From Chelatococcus albus (GTDB taxonomy: Bacteria > Pseudomonadota > Alphaproteobacteria > Rhizobiales > Beijerinckiaceae): a stretch of 64,000 nt of DNA. A model generated the notes under the pieces. The model searched no databases, had not been told where the DNA came from, and saw only the letters and a program-made list of their open reading frames with translations. Both the position numbers and the translations under genes were made by a program. Where the stretch lies: NCBI RefSeq assembly GCF_030067675.1, contig NZ_JASJEV010000002.1:1-64000 (forward strand), given 5' to 3'. Each line of letters opens with the position of its first letter. The stretch's first letter is position 1. Below are positions 49,427 to 62,873 of this stretch, in pieces.

Positions 49427-50336
49427 GGGCGGCGTAGGCTGCGGCAATCTCGGCGCCGAGACGGGCGTTGTTCTCGACGAGGGCGATGTTGGCCTTGAGA
49501 CTGCGGCCCTCGGTCGCCACGGCGACGCGGGCGAGGAGGAAGGGCGTCACGTCCTTGCCGGCGATGCCGCGGGCGGCGGCTTCCGCGAGTGCCGCGGTGA
49601 TGACCGGCTCGATCTCGGGCGCCGGGATCTCGGCGGCCGCCGGAATCGGATTGGCGACGAGCGCCCCCGCCTCGAGGCCGAGGCGCCGCTGCGCCGCCAG
49701 GAGGGCGGCGATCTCCCCGGCCGTGTCGAGGCGGGCGGGGGCGGCAAGGCCGCTGTCGCGTGAGTAGAAGGCGGGAAAGGCATCCGTCCCGACGCAGATC
49801 ACCGGCACGCCGAGCGTCTCCAATGTCTCCAGCGTCAGGCCGAGGTCGAGGATTGCCTTGGCGCCGGCCGAGACGACGGCAACGGGCGTGCGTGCGAGCT
49901 CCGTCAGGTCGGCGGAGATGTCGAAGGTGGCCGGGGCGCCCCGGTGCACGCCCCCGATGCCGCCCGTGGCGAAGACGGCGATGCCGGCGAGCGCCGCGAT
50001 GCGCATCGTCGAGGCGACGGTGGTCGCGGCGTCGCGGCGCGTCGCGAGCGCGAGGGGCAGTTCGCGCGTGCTCGCCTTCATCACGTTCTTCGCCGTGGCG
50101 AGCCGCTCGAGATCGGCGTCGCCGAGGCCCACCTTCAGGCGGCCGCCGAGGACGGCGATGGTTGCGGGTACGGCGCCCTTCTCGCGGATGATGGCCTCGA
50201 CCCGGCGCGCGGTGTCGAGATTGGCGGGATAGGCCATGCCGTGGGCGATGATCGTCGATTCGAGTGCGACGAGGGGGCGGCCGGAGGCGCGTGCCTCGGC
50301 GACCTCGGGGGAGAAGTCGAGCGGCAGGTCGGTCAT
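49419..50336 (-). CDS. psuG: PsuG, pseudouridine-5'-phosphate glycosidase
   Basis: 305 aa. Family segments seen are RPLVALESTIIAHGMAYPAN, ATIAVLGGRLKVGL, VFATGGIGGVHRGA, VVSAGAKAILDLGLTLETLE and ALVANPIPAAAEIP. It splits pseudouridine 5'-phosphate to uracil and ribose 5-phosphate (reversible). Start MTDLPLDFS overlaps the stop of the upstream kinase gene by 4 nt, so the two-step pseudouridine salvage pathway is encoded together. Confidence 0.93.
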   Translation of the reverse strand: MTDLPLDFSPEVAEARASGRPLVALESTIIAHGMAYPANLDTARRVEAIIREKGAVPATIAVLGGRLKVGLGDADLERLATAKNVMKASTRELPLALATRRDAATTVASTMRIAALAGIAVFATGGIGGVHRGAPATFDISADLTELARTPVAVVSAGAKAILDLGLTLETLETLGVPVICVGTDAFPAFYSRDSGLAAPARLDTAGEIAALLAAQRRLGLEAGALVANPIPAAAEIPAPEIEPVITAALAEAAARGIAGKDVTPFLLARVAVATEGRSLKANIALVENNARLGAEIAAAYAALT

Positions 50337-51544
50337 CGGATGTCCATGGGCTTCGCAGGGAGGGGCGACGCGGGGGCAAGGCCGCTGTCGGGAGCAAGGT
50401 GCGCGGACGGGGCGGGCCGCCCCTCCGCGCCGTCCGTTCCAATGGCGGCAGCGAGGGCGGCCGCATCGAGCGCCGCATCCGAATCGACGCTCGCCACCGC
50501 CCGGGCCGCTGCCGCCTGGCCGGCGCGCGCCGCGGTCGCGAGGTCGTGGCCGGCGAGGAGCGCCCACAACATGCCGGCAAGGGCCGCGTCGCCGCCGCCC
50601 GTGACGTCGACGGCCGCCGTGGCCGCCGCAGGAACGATCACAGGCCGGGCGGGTGCATCCGCCGACGACACGAGGACGCCCCTCTGCCCCAGACCGACGG
50701 CGACATGGGCGACGCCGCGGGCATGGAGTGTGGCGGTGGCCTCGGTGAGAGCGCCGTCGTCTGCGACCTCCCGCCCGGCGAGGGCAGCGAGTTCGTCGCG
50801 GTTCGGCGTCACGAGGAAGACGGGAAGGCGCGCGGCGAGGAGCGGGCGCAGGCGCTCTGCCTTGGGCACGGAGACGGGCTCGAGCACGAGCCGCACGCCC
50901 TCGGCCGCGGTCGTCTCGCAGAGGGCGAGGAGGGTGTCCTGCGGCAGGTTGGCATCGGCGACGACGAGTGCTGCCTGCGCCAGCGCGCCGGCCCGCGCGC
51001 GGACGCGCTCCGGGGTGAGCTCCGCCATGATGTCCATGGCGGAGACGGCGACGACGAGGTCGCCCTCGGGTCCGAGGACGGCCGTGTAGAGGCCCGTCGG
51101 CCGCGGCAGGCGCAGGACGAGCGACAGGTCGACGCCGGCCGTGGCGGTCTCGCGCATGATGCGGTCGCCGCTCTCGTCCTCGCCCACGGCGGCGAAGAGG
51201 CGGACCGGCACGCCGAGCCGGGCGAGGTTCGCGGCGATGTTGCGGGCGACGCCCCCGGGCGTGCTCGTGATCGCGCCCGGATTGGAGGTGGCGGCGAGGG
51301 CAGGCGCGGAGGTCCGGCATTTGATGTCGAGATTGGCACCGCCGACGACCACGACCGCGCCCGGCGAGCGGAGGACATAGCCGCGTCCGGCGATGAAACC
51401 CTTCTTCATCAGGGCGGAAATGTGCACCGCGACCGCGGCGCGGGTGCTGCCGATGCGCCGCGCCACCGCCGCCGCATCGAGCAGCGGATCGGCCCGCAGG
51501 GCGTCGAGGACCTGGCATTCACGATCGGTCAATGCAGTCGACAT
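50333..51544 (-). CDS. PfkB-family kinase with N-terminal winged helix, probable pseudouridine kinase
   Basis: 403 aa. Residues 1-65 form a helix-turn-helix (LTDRECQVLDALRADPLLDA, AVARRIGSTRAAVAVHISAL). Then comes a ribokinase-fold domain with GGANLDIKCRTS, GGVARNIAANLARLG, and the anion-hole/catalytic-base region AAVDVTGGGDAALAGMLWA. Coupling to psuG points to pseudouridine phosphorylation. The HTH suggests it also binds DNA, as in some sugar-kinase regulators. ATG 51544 is used; an in-frame GTG at 51562 would add MIFISS. A short AT-rich dyad (GATAT-ATATC) overlaps the start. Confidence 0.85.
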   Translation of the reverse strand: MSTALTDRECQVLDALRADPLLDAAAVARRIGSTRAAVAVHISALMKKGFIAGRGYVLRSPGAVVVVGGANLDIKCRTSAPALAATSNPGAITSTPGGVARNIAANLARLGVPVRLFAAVGEDESGDRIMRETATAGVDLSLVLRLPRPTGLYTAVLGPEGDLVVAVSAMDIMAELTPERVRARAGALAQAALVVADANLPQDTLLALCETTAAEGVRLVLEPVSVPKAERLRPLLAARLPVFLVTPNRDELAALAGREVADDGALTEATATLHARGVAHVAVGLGQRGVLVSSADAPARPVIVPAAATAAVDVTGGGDAALAGMLWALLAGHDLATAARAGQAAAARAVASVDSDAALDAAALAAAIGTDGAEGRPAPSAHLAPDSGLAPASPLPAKPMDIR

Positions 51545-51700
51545 GGAAGATATAAATATCACTTCACATCAATAAAGAAACCGTCGCCCGGGAGCCGAAG
51601 AGGCAGCGCGCAGCGTCTTTGCCGGAGCCACGACGGTTCCGCGGGCGGACATGCTGCGGGGAGCGGCCCGAGATGGCGCGGAATAAGCACCGACGTGCCG

Positions 51701-51729
51701 TTGCACGCCCCGCAACCATGTGTTAGTGC
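51701..51729 (+). promoter_or_regulatory. Candidate promoter of the atp operon
   Basis: TTGCAC (51701-51706), 17-bp spacer, TAGTGC (51724-51729), about 120 bp before the atpH start. It lies in the 305-bp gap between the kinase gene and atpH, which has no other gene. The -10 box is a poor sigma-70 match, so this is a suggestion only. Confidence 0.35.
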
Positions 51730-51849
51730 ACCCGCGCCTTCCGGGCGGAACTCAGGCTCCGCCCGCGCACTATCACAGTCCGCGCAAAGGGTCGGGGCGC
51801 CACCGAGACATCGGTGACGAGTGCCGGTCCTTGAAGAGAGAGAAAACCG

Positions 51850-53939
<2,090 letters not shown>

Positions 53940-53972
53940 TTGGCCAGGACCGCGGAGAGATAGGCGCCCGTC

Positions 53973-54851
53973 ATGCCGAGCTTGAAGGATCTGCGCAACC
54001 GCATCGCCTCGGTGAAGGCGACGCAGAAGATCACCAAGGCCATGCAGATGGTCGCGGCGGCCAAGCTCCGCCGCGCCCAGAGTGCGGCCGAGGCGGCGCG
54101 TCCCTACGCCGAACGCATGGGCAGCGTGCTGGCGAATCTCGCCAGCCGCCTGACCACGACCGAAGGGGCCCCGCGGCTCCTGATCGGCACCGGCAAGGAC
54201 GATGTGCACCTGCTCCTCGTCTGCACGGGCGAGCGCGGCCTGTGCGGCGCCTTCAACTCGGCCATCGTGCGCATGGCGCGCGAGCGGGCGCTCGCGCTCA
54301 AGGCGCAGGGCAAGACGGTGAAGTTCTTCTGCGTCGGCAAGAAGGGCTACGAGGCGCTGCGGCGGCAGTTCGAGAAGGACATCGTCGACTATGTCGAGCT
54401 GCGCTCCGTGCGCCAGCTCGGCTTCGACCACGCCGAGGCCATCGCCAAGAAGCTTCTCAGGCTGTTCAACGAGGGCGGCTTCGACGTCGCCACCCTCTAC
54501 TACTCGCATTTCAGGTCGGTGATCGCGCAGGTGCCGACGGCCCAGCAGCTCATTCCCGCTCAGGTCGGCGAGGGTGCCGGCGCGGCGGGCGCGGAGGCGG
54601 TCTACGACTATGAGCCGGGCGAGGAGGAGATCCTGGAGGCGCTCCTGCCGCGCAACATCGCCGTGCAGATCTTCCGCGCGCTCCTCGAGAACAACGCCTC
54701 GTTCTATGGCGCGCAGATGTCCGCGATGGACAACGCCACGCGCAACGCTGGCGAGATGATCAGGAAGCAGACGCTGAAATACAACCGCACGCGTCAGGCG
54801 ATGATCACCAAGGAACTCATCGAAATCATCTCGGGCGCCGAGGCTCTCTGA
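53973..54851 (+). CDS. atpG: AtpG, F1 ATP synthase gamma subunit
   Basis: 292 aa. N-terminal helix [20 protein letters not shown], the conserved [16 protein letters not shown] and the C-terminal helix with [19 protein letters not shown]. It forms the rotating central stalk. It starts 33 nt after atpA. Confidence 0.96.
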   Translation: MPSLKDLRNRIASVKATQKITKAMQMVAAAKLRRAQSAAEAARPYAERMGSVLANLASRLTTTEGAPRLLIGTGKDDVHLLLVCTGERGLCGAFNSAIVRMARERALALKAQGKTVKFFCVGKKGYEALRRQFEKDIVDYVELRSVRQLGFDHAEAIAKKLLRLFNEGGFDVATLYYSHFRSVIAQVPTAQQLIPAQVGEGAGAAGAEAVYDYEPGEEEILEALLPRNIAVQIFRALLENNASFYGAQMSAMDNATRNAGEMIRKQTLKYNRTRQAMITKELIEIISGAEAL

Positions 54852-54864
54852 AGCCGCGCTCTGA

Positions 54865-56322
<1,458 letters not shown>

Positions 56323-56394
56323 TCACGCTCCGCCGCCCGGGAGGCGCCCGCAGGGCTCCTTCCGGGACCTGGAATGGACTGAGGACAACAAGCG

Positions 56395-56796
56395 ATGGCG
56401 ATCTTCCACTTCGAGCTCGTTTCGCCCGAGCGGCTGCTCTTCGCCGGCGAGGTCGAGAGCGTGATCGTGCCGTCCGTCGAGGGTGAGATGACGGTCACGG
56501 CCCAGCATGCGCCGGTCATGGCCGTGCTGAAGCCGGGCGTCGTCACCGTGTCCGAGGGCAAGGGCGCGCCGCGGCGGCTCTTCGTGCGCGGGGGCTTCGC
56601 CGATGTGCGGCCCGAGGGGCTGACGATCCTCGCCGAACACGCGATTCCCCTGGAGGAGCTTGACGCCGAGGCGCTCGCCCAGCTCGTCAAGGACGCCCAG
56701 GAGGATTTTGACGACGCCGCGACCGACGAGGCGAAGCGTGACGCGGCGGAGAAGCTCAGCCAGCTCAAGGAGCTGCGGGACGCTCTCGTGCACTGA
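56395..56796 (+). CDS. atpC: AtpC, F1 ATP synthase epsilon subunit
   Basis: 133 aa. N-terminal beta-sandwich ([39 protein letters not shown]) and a short helical C-terminus. It regulates and couples rotation. It is last in the F1 operon. The Fo genes are absent, as expected in alphaproteobacteria where they form a separate operon. Confidence 0.95.
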   Translation: MAIFHFELVSPERLLFAGEVESVIVPSVEGEMTVTAQHAPVMAVLKPGVVTVSEGKGAPRRLFVRGGFADVRPEGLTILAEHAIPLEELDAEALAQLVKDAQEDFDDAATDEAKRDAAEKLSQLKELRDALVH

Positions 56797-56820
56797 CAGC
56801 GTCATGCTCCGGTCATCTTG

Positions 56821-56850
56821 GAAGGGTCGCTTCGGCGGCCCTTCTTTTTT
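56821..56850 (+). terminator. Rho-independent terminator of the atp operon
   Basis: GAAGGGTCGC-TTCG-GCGGCCCTTC followed by TTTTTT: a 10-bp stem with one G-U pair, a TTCG tetraloop and a run of six T. It lies 24 nt after the atpC stop and is the clearest intrinsic terminator in the window. Confidence 0.93.
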
Positions 56851-56861
56851 CGGGAGCCCTC

Positions 56862-57632
56862 ATGCCGAAGCGCGTTCATCGCCGTGCCGTCGGCATTCTG
56901 ACGGTTCTCGGCGTTCTCGCAGGGTTGGGGGCTCTGCCCCTGGCCGTGGCGTCACCGACGATGGCGGGCCTCGGCACGGCGCCGCCGTGGCCGGTGGTGC
57001 TCGGCGCCGCGGTGCTCCAGTCAGCGGTGCTGTTCGCCGTCGCCGCGCATCTCGGCCTTGCTGCGGCGGTGCGCACGGGCCTGCCCGGAGCGCCCCTGCT
57101 CACGGCCTGGCTCGCCCGCGCACCGATCCCCCTTGCCGCCGCAAGGCTCGGCCACAGTGCCGCCGTCGGGGTCGCAGCCGGCGTCGCGGCGGTTGCGGCG
57201 GACGGCGCCCTGTTTCGCCCACAGCTCCCGGCAGCGCTGATCGCCGCGGACGACGTCGCGCTGTGGAGGCGGCTCCTCGCCGGTGTCCTCTACGGCGGGA
57301 TCGGCGAGGAGATCCTCATGCGCCTCTTTCTCGTCTCGGCGCTTGCCTTCCTGATCAGCCGCGCCAGGCGCGGCGGCGTGCGGGCCGGGCGCGGGGCCGT
57401 CGCCGTGGCCGTGGGGCTCGCCGCCCTCGCCTTCGGCGTCGGCCATCTGCCGGCGACGGCGGCCGTTGCGCCGCTCACGGAGGCGGTGGTGGCGCGGGCG
57501 CTCGTGCTCAACGGTCTGGTCGGCGTCGTCTGCGGGGTCCTCTACGTGCGGCGGGGCGTGGAAGCCGCCATGGCCGCCCATGCAGCGGCCCATCTGCCGT
57601 TGCAGCTCGCGCCGCTGCTTTTCAGGCTCTGA
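56862..57632 (+). CDS. CPBP-family (CAAX protease-like) membrane protein
   Basis: 256 aa with about seven transmembrane helices. The ABI/CPBP catalytic motifs are all present: GEEILMR (Glu149/150, Arg154), FGVGH (His195) and HAAAH (His240/244). Family members are intramembrane glutamic proteases or immunity-type proteins; the substrate here is unknown. It begins 12 nt after the atp terminator. Confidence 0.82.
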   Translation: MPKRVHRRAVGILTVLGVLAGLGALPLAVASPTMAGLGTAPPWPVVLGAAVLQSAVLFAVAAHLGLAAAVRTGLPGAPLLTAWLARAPIPLAAARLGHSAAVGVAAGVAAVAADGALFRPQLPAALIAADDVALWRRLLAGVLYGGIGEEILMRLFLVSALAFLISRARRGGVRAGRGAVAVAVGLAALAFGVGHLPATAAVAPLTEAVVARALVLNGLVGVVCGVLYVRRGVEAAMAAHAAAHLPLQLAPLLFRL

Positions 57633-57658
57633 CGGCCCTTCGAGCCCGAAAGGAGAAG

Positions 57659-57676
57659 GGCCGCACTTGCGGCCCC
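57659..57676. terminator. Bidirectional hairpin between the CPBP gene and ahpD
   Basis: GGGCCGC-ACTT-GCGGCCC sits between two converging genes. In the minus direction it is followed by TTCTCCTTTC; in the plus direction by CTCCCCGTTTCGTT. It can serve both. Confidence 0.6.
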
Positions 57677-57710
57677 TCCCCGTTTCGTTGCGTCCGGCAT
57701 GCGATCAGTC

Positions 57711-58250
57711 TCAGGCGGCGCGCGCGGTCGCGCCCGCGGCCTCGAGCGCCACGGCGGCGGACTGGATGATGGCGGCGAAGCGCACGGCGGTCTGCACCGT
57801 CGAGGCCGGGACACCCGCCTCCTTCAGCACCTTCTCGTGCGCGTCGATGCACATGCCGCAGCCGTTGATGGCGGACACGGCGAGCGACCACAGCTCGAAG
57901 TCCACCTTTTCGACCCCCGGATTGGCGATGACGTTCATGCGCAGCTTCGCCGGCAGGGTGCCGTACTCCTTGTTCGAGGCGAGATGCACGAAGCGATAGT
58001 AGACGTTGTTCATCGCCATGATCGACGCGGCGGCGCGCGCAGCGTCGAGAGCGGCAGGGTTCAGATGCGGCCTTGCTTCGGCCTCGCAGGCGGCCATGAC
58101 GTCGGCGTTGCGCGTGGCGATGCCGCAGGCCAGGAACAGGCCGTATTTCTGTTGCACCGGCAGCGTCTCGTCCTGCGCCATGGACGACAGGTTGAGGCGC
58201 ACGTCCTTGGCGAAGTCCGGGATCTTGGCTTTCAGGCTATCGAATGACAT
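57711..58250 (-). CDS. ahpD: AhpD, alkylhydroperoxidase
   Basis: 179 aa. Active-site set Glu119, Cys131-x-x-Cys134 and His138 in [14 protein letters not shown]. It keeps AhpC reduced in systems without AhpF, as in mycobacteria, and has weak peroxidase activity. It is encoded 100 bp after ahpC in the same direction. Confidence 0.94.
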   Translation of the reverse strand: MSFDSLKAKIPDFAKDVRLNLSSMAQDETLPVQQKYGLFLACGIATRNADVMAACEAEARPHLNPAALDAARAAASIMAMNNVYYRFVHLASNKEYGTLPAKLRMNVIANPGVEKVDFELWSLAVSAINGCGMCIDAHEKVLKEAGVPASTVQTAVRFAAIIQSAAVALEAAGATARAA

Positions 58251-58307
58251 GGGCGCTCCACATGGGCGGTCCCGATCCGGGCGGCGTTCCCGATGCTCTT
58301 GCTCGAA

Positions 58308-58329
58308 CCGGGCGGGCTCGCCCGCCCGG
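58308..58329. repeat. Hairpin between ahpC and ahpD
   Basis: CCGGGCGGG-CTCG-CCCGCCCGG is a perfect 9-bp stem in the 100-bp operon gap. It is similar in GC character to the REP-like units elsewhere but lacks their ATG/CAT ends. It may lower ahpD expression relative to ahpC. Confidence 0.5.
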
Positions 58330-58350
58330 CTCCCCTTCAGGGACCGCGGC

Positions 58351-58905
58351 TCAGGCCGCCTTCAGCGTGGCGCCGCCGATCTCGCGGTTGCAGGGGCAGA
58401 GCTCGTCGGTCTGCAGCGCGTCGAGCACACGCAGCGTGTCCTTCGGGTTGCGGCCGACGTTGAGATTGGTGGCATAGACGTGCTGGATCGTGTTGTCCGG
58501 GTCGACAACGAAGGTATAGCGGTAGGCGACACCGTCGGGCGAGCGCACGCCGAGGCCGTCGACGAGCGATCCGTTCGTGTCGGCGAAGGACCAGATCGGC
58601 AGCTTGTCGAGGTCGGGATGGGCGCGCCGCCAGGCAAGCTTGACGAACTCGTTGTCGGTTGAGCCGCCGAGCACCACAGCGTCGCGGTCGGCGAACTCGC
58701 CGGCGAGCCGCGCGAATTCGGCGATCTCCGTCGGGCAGACGAAGGTGAAATCCTTCGGGTAGAAGAAGATGATCTTCCACTTGCCGGGGAAACTCGTCTC
58801 CGTCAGCGTCTCGAAGGCGCTCGCGCCATTCTCCTCGTGGTTGTTGAAGCCCGGCTTCACGCCGGTGACGCTGAACTGCGGGAGCTTCTCTCCGATTCCG
58901 AGCAT
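58351..58905 (-). CDS. ahpC: AhpC, peroxiredoxin
   Basis: 184 aa. Peroxidatic Cys57 in [13 protein letters not shown] and C-terminal Cys170/Cys172 in [11 protein letters not shown], the three-cysteine arrangement known from mycobacterial AhpC that works with AhpD. It reduces peroxides. No oxyR gene is adjacent; the 230-bp upstream region (58906-59135) should hold the promoter but shows no box I can name. Confidence 0.95.
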   Translation of the reverse strand: MLGIGEKLPQFSVTGVKPGFNNHEENGASAFETLTETSFPGKWKIIFFYPKDFTFVCPTEIAEFARLAGEFADRDAVVLGGSTDNEFVKLAWRRAHPDLDKLPIWSFADTNGSLVDGLGVRSPDGVAYRYTFVVDPDNTIQHVYATNLNVGRNPKDTLRVLDALQTDELCPCNREIGGATLKAA

Positions 58906-59135
58906 TGTCGTCTCCAGGTCATGCCCGCAGGCCGACGCCGCGCGCGAGCGCGGGCGGGAGCCCTGCGAAAAGTCGTGCCGAAAGCGCCACCGCGGGAGGG
59001 GGGCGGCGCGGCTGCCATGTTGCAGCGCAGCGCGACCTTAGCAATGAAAAATCGGGAAGAAAGTGCCCGTGCGGCATGGCGCCCGGCAAAGCCCGGCGCG
59101 CGCGGCATGGCCGGGGCCTTGCGCACACGGCACCG

Positions 59136-59576
59136 TCATGCCCCGACGCCGGGGCGGGCGAGTGCCACGAGCTGCGCCAGGGCCTCCTCGGCCCGTTCCG
59201 CCGGCACGAAGAGATGATCGTGGTAGAAGGCCGAGACCGGATTGACGCCGATGCCGGCCGCCGCGAGCACCCGCGTCACGGCGGCGAGGAAGCCGACCGC
59301 CGCGAGCGAGGAATGGACCTCGAGGGTGATGAGCCGGCAGGGGAAGGCGCGGTCGATGCCCGTGGCCTCGGCCACCGCCTCCGGCAGGATGGCAGTGACG
59401 CCCTCCGCCTCGCGAAAGGTCATGATCGCGGCGGCGGCCGCCTGCGGCGGCAGCGTCGCGGCCGTCGCGAAGACGTAGCGCTCCGGCTGCAGCCTCGGTG
59501 TCATCGCGCGCAGCAGCCGGGCAAGATCAGTCTCGCCCGGCGGCATGGCGGGAGGCGACGCGGCTGTCTCGCTCAT
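59136..59576 (-). CDS. ACT-domain-containing protein
   Basis: 146 aa. It has two ACT-like halves: PERYVFATAATLPPQ...AIMTFREAEGVTAILPEA, then RLITLEVHSSLAAVGFLAAV and GIGVNPVSAFYHDHLFVPAE. Such small double-ACT proteins probably bind an amino acid. It lies 2 nt after the putA stop, so a link to proline/glutamate metabolism is likely but unproven. Confidence 0.75.
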   Translation of the reverse strand: MSETAASPPAMPPGETDLARLLRAMTPRLQPERYVFATAATLPPQAAAAAIMTFREAEGVTAILPEAVAEATGIDRAFPCRLITLEVHSSLAAVGFLAAVTRVLAAAGIGVNPVSAFYHDHLFVPAERAEEALAQLVALARPGVGA

Positions 59577-59578
59577 GC

Positions 59579-62500
59579 CTACTCGCCCATGGCGATGAGG
59601 CTGGCGTTGCCGCCCGCCGCCGCCGTGTTGATCGTCACCGTCTGCTCGATGGCGAAGCGCAGGAGGTAGTGCGGTCCGCCGGCCTTCGGCCCCGTGCCCG
59701 AGAGGCCGTGACCGCCGAAGGGCTGGGTGCCGACCACGGCGCCGATGATGTTGCGGTTGACATAGACGTTGCCCACGGCAAGGCGCCGGACGATGTGTTC
59801 CACCGTGTCGTCGATGCGCGAGTGGACGCCAAGGGTCAGGCCGTAGCCGGTGGCGTCAATGGCGTCGATGAGCTTGTCGAGCTCGGCGGCCTTGTAGCGC
59901 ACCACGTGCAGGATCGGTCCGAAGACCTCCTCCTTCAGCTCGGCAGGATCGGCAAGCTCGAAGACATGGGGCGCCACATAGGTGCCCTCGGCGGGCGCCG
60001 CACCGGCATGGTGCACGCGGCTCGCCTTCTTCATGGCTGCGACATGGGCGTCGAGCCGCTGCTTCGCCTCCGCGTCGATCACGGGGCCGATATGGGTAGC
60101 GGGATCGCAGGGATCGCCGATCTTCAGTTCCTTTGCCGCCCCGACGACCATCTCGATCATGCGGTCGGCCACGTCCTCCTGCAGACAGAGCAGGCGCAGC
60201 GCCGAACAGCGCTGGCCGGCCGAGCGGAAGGCGGAGGTGACGACGTCGTCGGCCACCTGCTCGGGCAGGGCGGTGGCGTCGACGATCATGGCGTTGATGC
60301 CGCCCGTCTCGGCGATGAGGGGGACGATGGGGCCGTCCTTGGCGGCGAGGGCGCGGTTGATGAGGCGGGCGACCTCGGTCGACCCCGTGAAGACGACGCC
60401 GGCCACGGCCCGGTGCGCGACGAGGCGCGCGCCGACCGACCCGTCGCCGGGCACGAACTGCAGGACGCCCGCGGGCACGCCCGCTTCGTGCAGGAGCCTC
60501 ACGGCCTCGAAGGCGACGAGGGGCGTCTGCTCGGCTGGCTTCGCCACGACGCTGTTGCCGGCGACGAGGGCCGCCGTCACCTGGCCGAGGAAGATGGCGA
60601 GCGGGAAGTTCCACGGGGAGATGGCGACAAAGACCCCGCGCCCGCGGGCGGCGAGGCGGTTGTCCTCGCCGGTCGGCCCCGGCATCGCCATGTCGGCGAA
60701 GAGGCGCTCGCCCTCTGCCGCGTAGTAGCGGCAGAAGTCCACCGCCTCGCGCAGCTCGGCGAGCGAATCATCGAGCGTCTTGCCGGCCTCGCGTTGCAGC
60801 AGGGCGAGGAAGCGCCCGCGGCGGGCTTCGAGAAGGTCAGCGGCCTTGCGCAGCGCCGCGGCACGGACAGCGACGGGCGTCGCGTCCCAGCGCCGGAAGG
60901 CCGCGGCCGCCGCTGCCATGGCGCGGTCCGCCGTCTCGGGCGTCGCCTCGGCGACGCGGCCGACGACCGTGCGGCCGTCGCTCGGGCTCACCACGTCGCG
61001 TTCCGTGCCGGCGGCAGGGCGGCCGTCGACGAGCGGCGTCGCCGCCACGGTGGTGGTCGCCTCGGCAATCTCTGCGAGAAAGCCGCCGAGCGCGGCCTCG
61101 TGGCCGAACTCGACGCCTGCCGAATTGCGGCGCGCGGCGCCGTAGAGGTCCTTCGGCAGGGGCAGGCGCGGATGGCGGGCCTCGTCGGGCGAGCCGATGA
61201 TCGCCGCCGGACGTCTGAGGATGGCCTCGACCGGCACGTCGGGGTCGGCGGCGACCGAGACGAAGGAGGAATTGGCGCCGTTCTCGAGCAGCCGGCGCAC
61301 GAGATAGGCGAGCAGGTCGCGATGGCCGCCCACGGGCGCATAGGTGCGGCAGGCCGTGCCCGGCACATCCTCGAGGAGCTTGCCGTAGACCGCTTCCCCC
61401 ATGCCGTGCAGGCGCTGGAACTCGAAGCCGTCAACCATGGCGCCCGCACCGCCGGCGCCACCCGGCCCGGTCCGCCGTCCGGCGCGCTCGACGATGCCGG
61501 CGACGGTCAGGGCATTATGCGTGGCGAACTGCGGAAAGATGCGGGGGCGCAAGCCGAGCAGCCGCTCGGCGCAGGCCATGTAGTTCAGGTCCGTCATTGC
61601 CTTGCGGGTGAAGACGGGATAGTCGGCGAGGCCCCGCTCCTGGGCGCGCTTGATCTCGGTGTCCCAGTAGGCGCCCTTGACGAGGCGAACCATGAAGCGG
61701 CGATCGTGCGCTTCGGCGAGCTCCGCGATCCAGTCGATGACGGCCCGCGCCCGCTTCTGGTAGGCTTGGATGGCGAGGCCGAAGCCGTCCCAGCCGGCAA
61801 GCGTGGGATCGGCCACGACGGCGGCGATGACGGCGAGCGACAGCTCAAGCCGGTCGGCCTCCTCGGCATCGACGGTGAAATTGAGGTCATAGGACTTCGC
61901 CTGGCGGGCGAGATCGATGACGACGGGCACGAGCTCCTTCATCACGCGCTCGCGGCTCACCGCCTCGTAGCGCGGATGCAGCGCCGAGAGCTTGACGGAG
62001 ATGCCCGGCCTGTCCGGCAGCGGCGCATTGCCGGCGGCGCGGCCGATGGCGTCGATGGCGGCGGCGTAGGACGCGCGGTAGCGGTCCGCGTCCTCCTGCG
62101 TGCGGGCGCCCTCGCCCAGCATGTCGAAGGAATAGCGGTAGAGGCGGCCCGAGCCCGAGCGTGCGCGGGCGAGCGCCTCCTCGATGGTCTGCCCGAGGAC
62201 GAAGTGGTTGCCCAGCACGCGCATGGCCTGGCGGGTCGCCGTGCGTACGGCGGGCAGACCGATGCGCTTGGCGAGCGCGCCCAGGATGCCCTCCGGCGTC
62301 TCGCCCGGCTGGATGATGCGGGCGGTGACGCCGAGCGCCCAGGCGGAAGCAGACACGAGAAAGGCATCCGACTTCGCCTCGTGATGGGCGAAGTCGCCCT
62401 GGCCCAGCTTGTCCTCGATGAGGCGGTCGGCGGTGGTGGCGTCGGGCACGCGCAGCAGGGCCTCCGCCAGCACCATGAGGGCGAGGCCCTCCTTGGTGGA

Positions 62501-62731
62501 CAGCGAATATTCCCGCAACAGCTCCTCGACGCCGCCGAGGCCGCCCGCCTTGCCGCGGATCGCCTCGATCAGCCTGCGCGCCAGCCCATCGACGTTGGCC
62601 TCGCGCTCCGGTGGCAGGGCAGCGCCGGCGAGCAGCTCGCGCGCAATTTCCGCATCGTCCTGCGCGTAAGGAGCTGAAAAGGGCAAGACTCTCTGCGGAG
62701 CTGGGGCAAGGGTACGGGTGGCTTGCGGCAT
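59579..62731 (-). CDS. putA: PutA, bifunctional proline dehydrogenase / P5C dehydrogenase (short form)
   Basis: 1050 aa from MPQATRTLAP. PRODH barrel (about 130-470) with YDLNFTVDAEEADRLELSL and RLVKGAYWDTEIKRAQERGL. ALDH domain (about 540-1010) with catalytic Glu in IAETGGINAMIVD and Cys in GQRCSALRL (near 842). It oxidises proline to glutamate, channelling P5C between sites. It lacks the N-terminal ribbon-helix-helix DNA-binding domain of E. coli PutA, so control should come from the divergent Lrp-type gene. The open frame upstream of this Met crosses the promoter region. Confidence 0.96.
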   Translation of the reverse strand: MPQATRTLAPAPQRVLPFSAPYAQDDAEIARELLAGAALPPEREANVDGLARRLIEAIRGKAGGLGGVEELLREYSLSTKEGLALMVLAEALLRVPDATTADRLIEDKLGQGDFAHHEAKSDAFLVSASAWALGVTARIIQPGETPEGILGALAKRIGLPAVRTATRQAMRVLGNHFVLGQTIEEALARARSGSGRLYRYSFDMLGEGARTQEDADRYRASYAAAIDAIGRAAGNAPLPDRPGISVKLSALHPRYEAVSRERVMKELVPVVIDLARQAKSYDLNFTVDAEEADRLELSLAVIAAVVADPTLAGWDGFGLAIQAYQKRARAVIDWIAELAEAHDRRFMVRLVKGAYWDTEIKRAQERGLADYPVFTRKAMTDLNYMACAERLLGLRPRIFPQFATHNALTVAGIVERAGRRTGPGGAGGAGAMVDGFEFQRLHGMGEAVYGKLLEDVPGTACRTYAPVGGHRDLLAYLVRRLLENGANSSFVSVAADPDVPVEAILRRPAAIIGSPDEARHPRLPLPKDLYGAARRNSAGVEFGHEAALGGFLAEIAEATTTVAATPLVDGRPAAGTERDVVSPSDGRTVVGRVAEATPETADRAMAAAAAAFRRWDATPVAVRAAALRKAADLLEARRGRFLALLQREAGKTLDDSLAELREAVDFCRYYAAEGERLFADMAMPGPTGEDNRLAARGRGVFVAISPWNFPLAIFLGQVTAALVAGNSVVAKPAEQTPLVAFEAVRLLHEAGVPAGVLQFVPGDGSVGARLVAHRAVAGVVFTGSTEVARLINRALAAKDGPIVPLIAETGGINAMIVDATALPEQVADDVVTSAFRSAGQRCSALRLLCLQEDVADRMIEMVVGAAKELKIGDPCDPATHIGPVIDAEAKQRLDAHVAAMKKASRVHHAGAAPAEGTYVAPHVFELADPAELKEEVFGPILHVVRYKAAELDKLIDAIDATGYGLTLGVHSRIDDTVEHIVRRLAVGNVYVNRNIIGAVVGTQPFGGHGLSGTGPKAGGPHYLLRFAIEQTVTINTAAAGGNASLIAMGE

Positions 62732-62873
62732 CGGGCGCTTCCTCGCGGGCGTTCGTCGGGCATGTCCAGGAGATGTCCGCAGGATAGAGCGAGCTGCGCC
62801 GTGTTTCGATGGATGTTTTGTTGGTTTCTCCGTATCATTCTCTATGAAATCGACATCTTGTAGTGATAACGCC

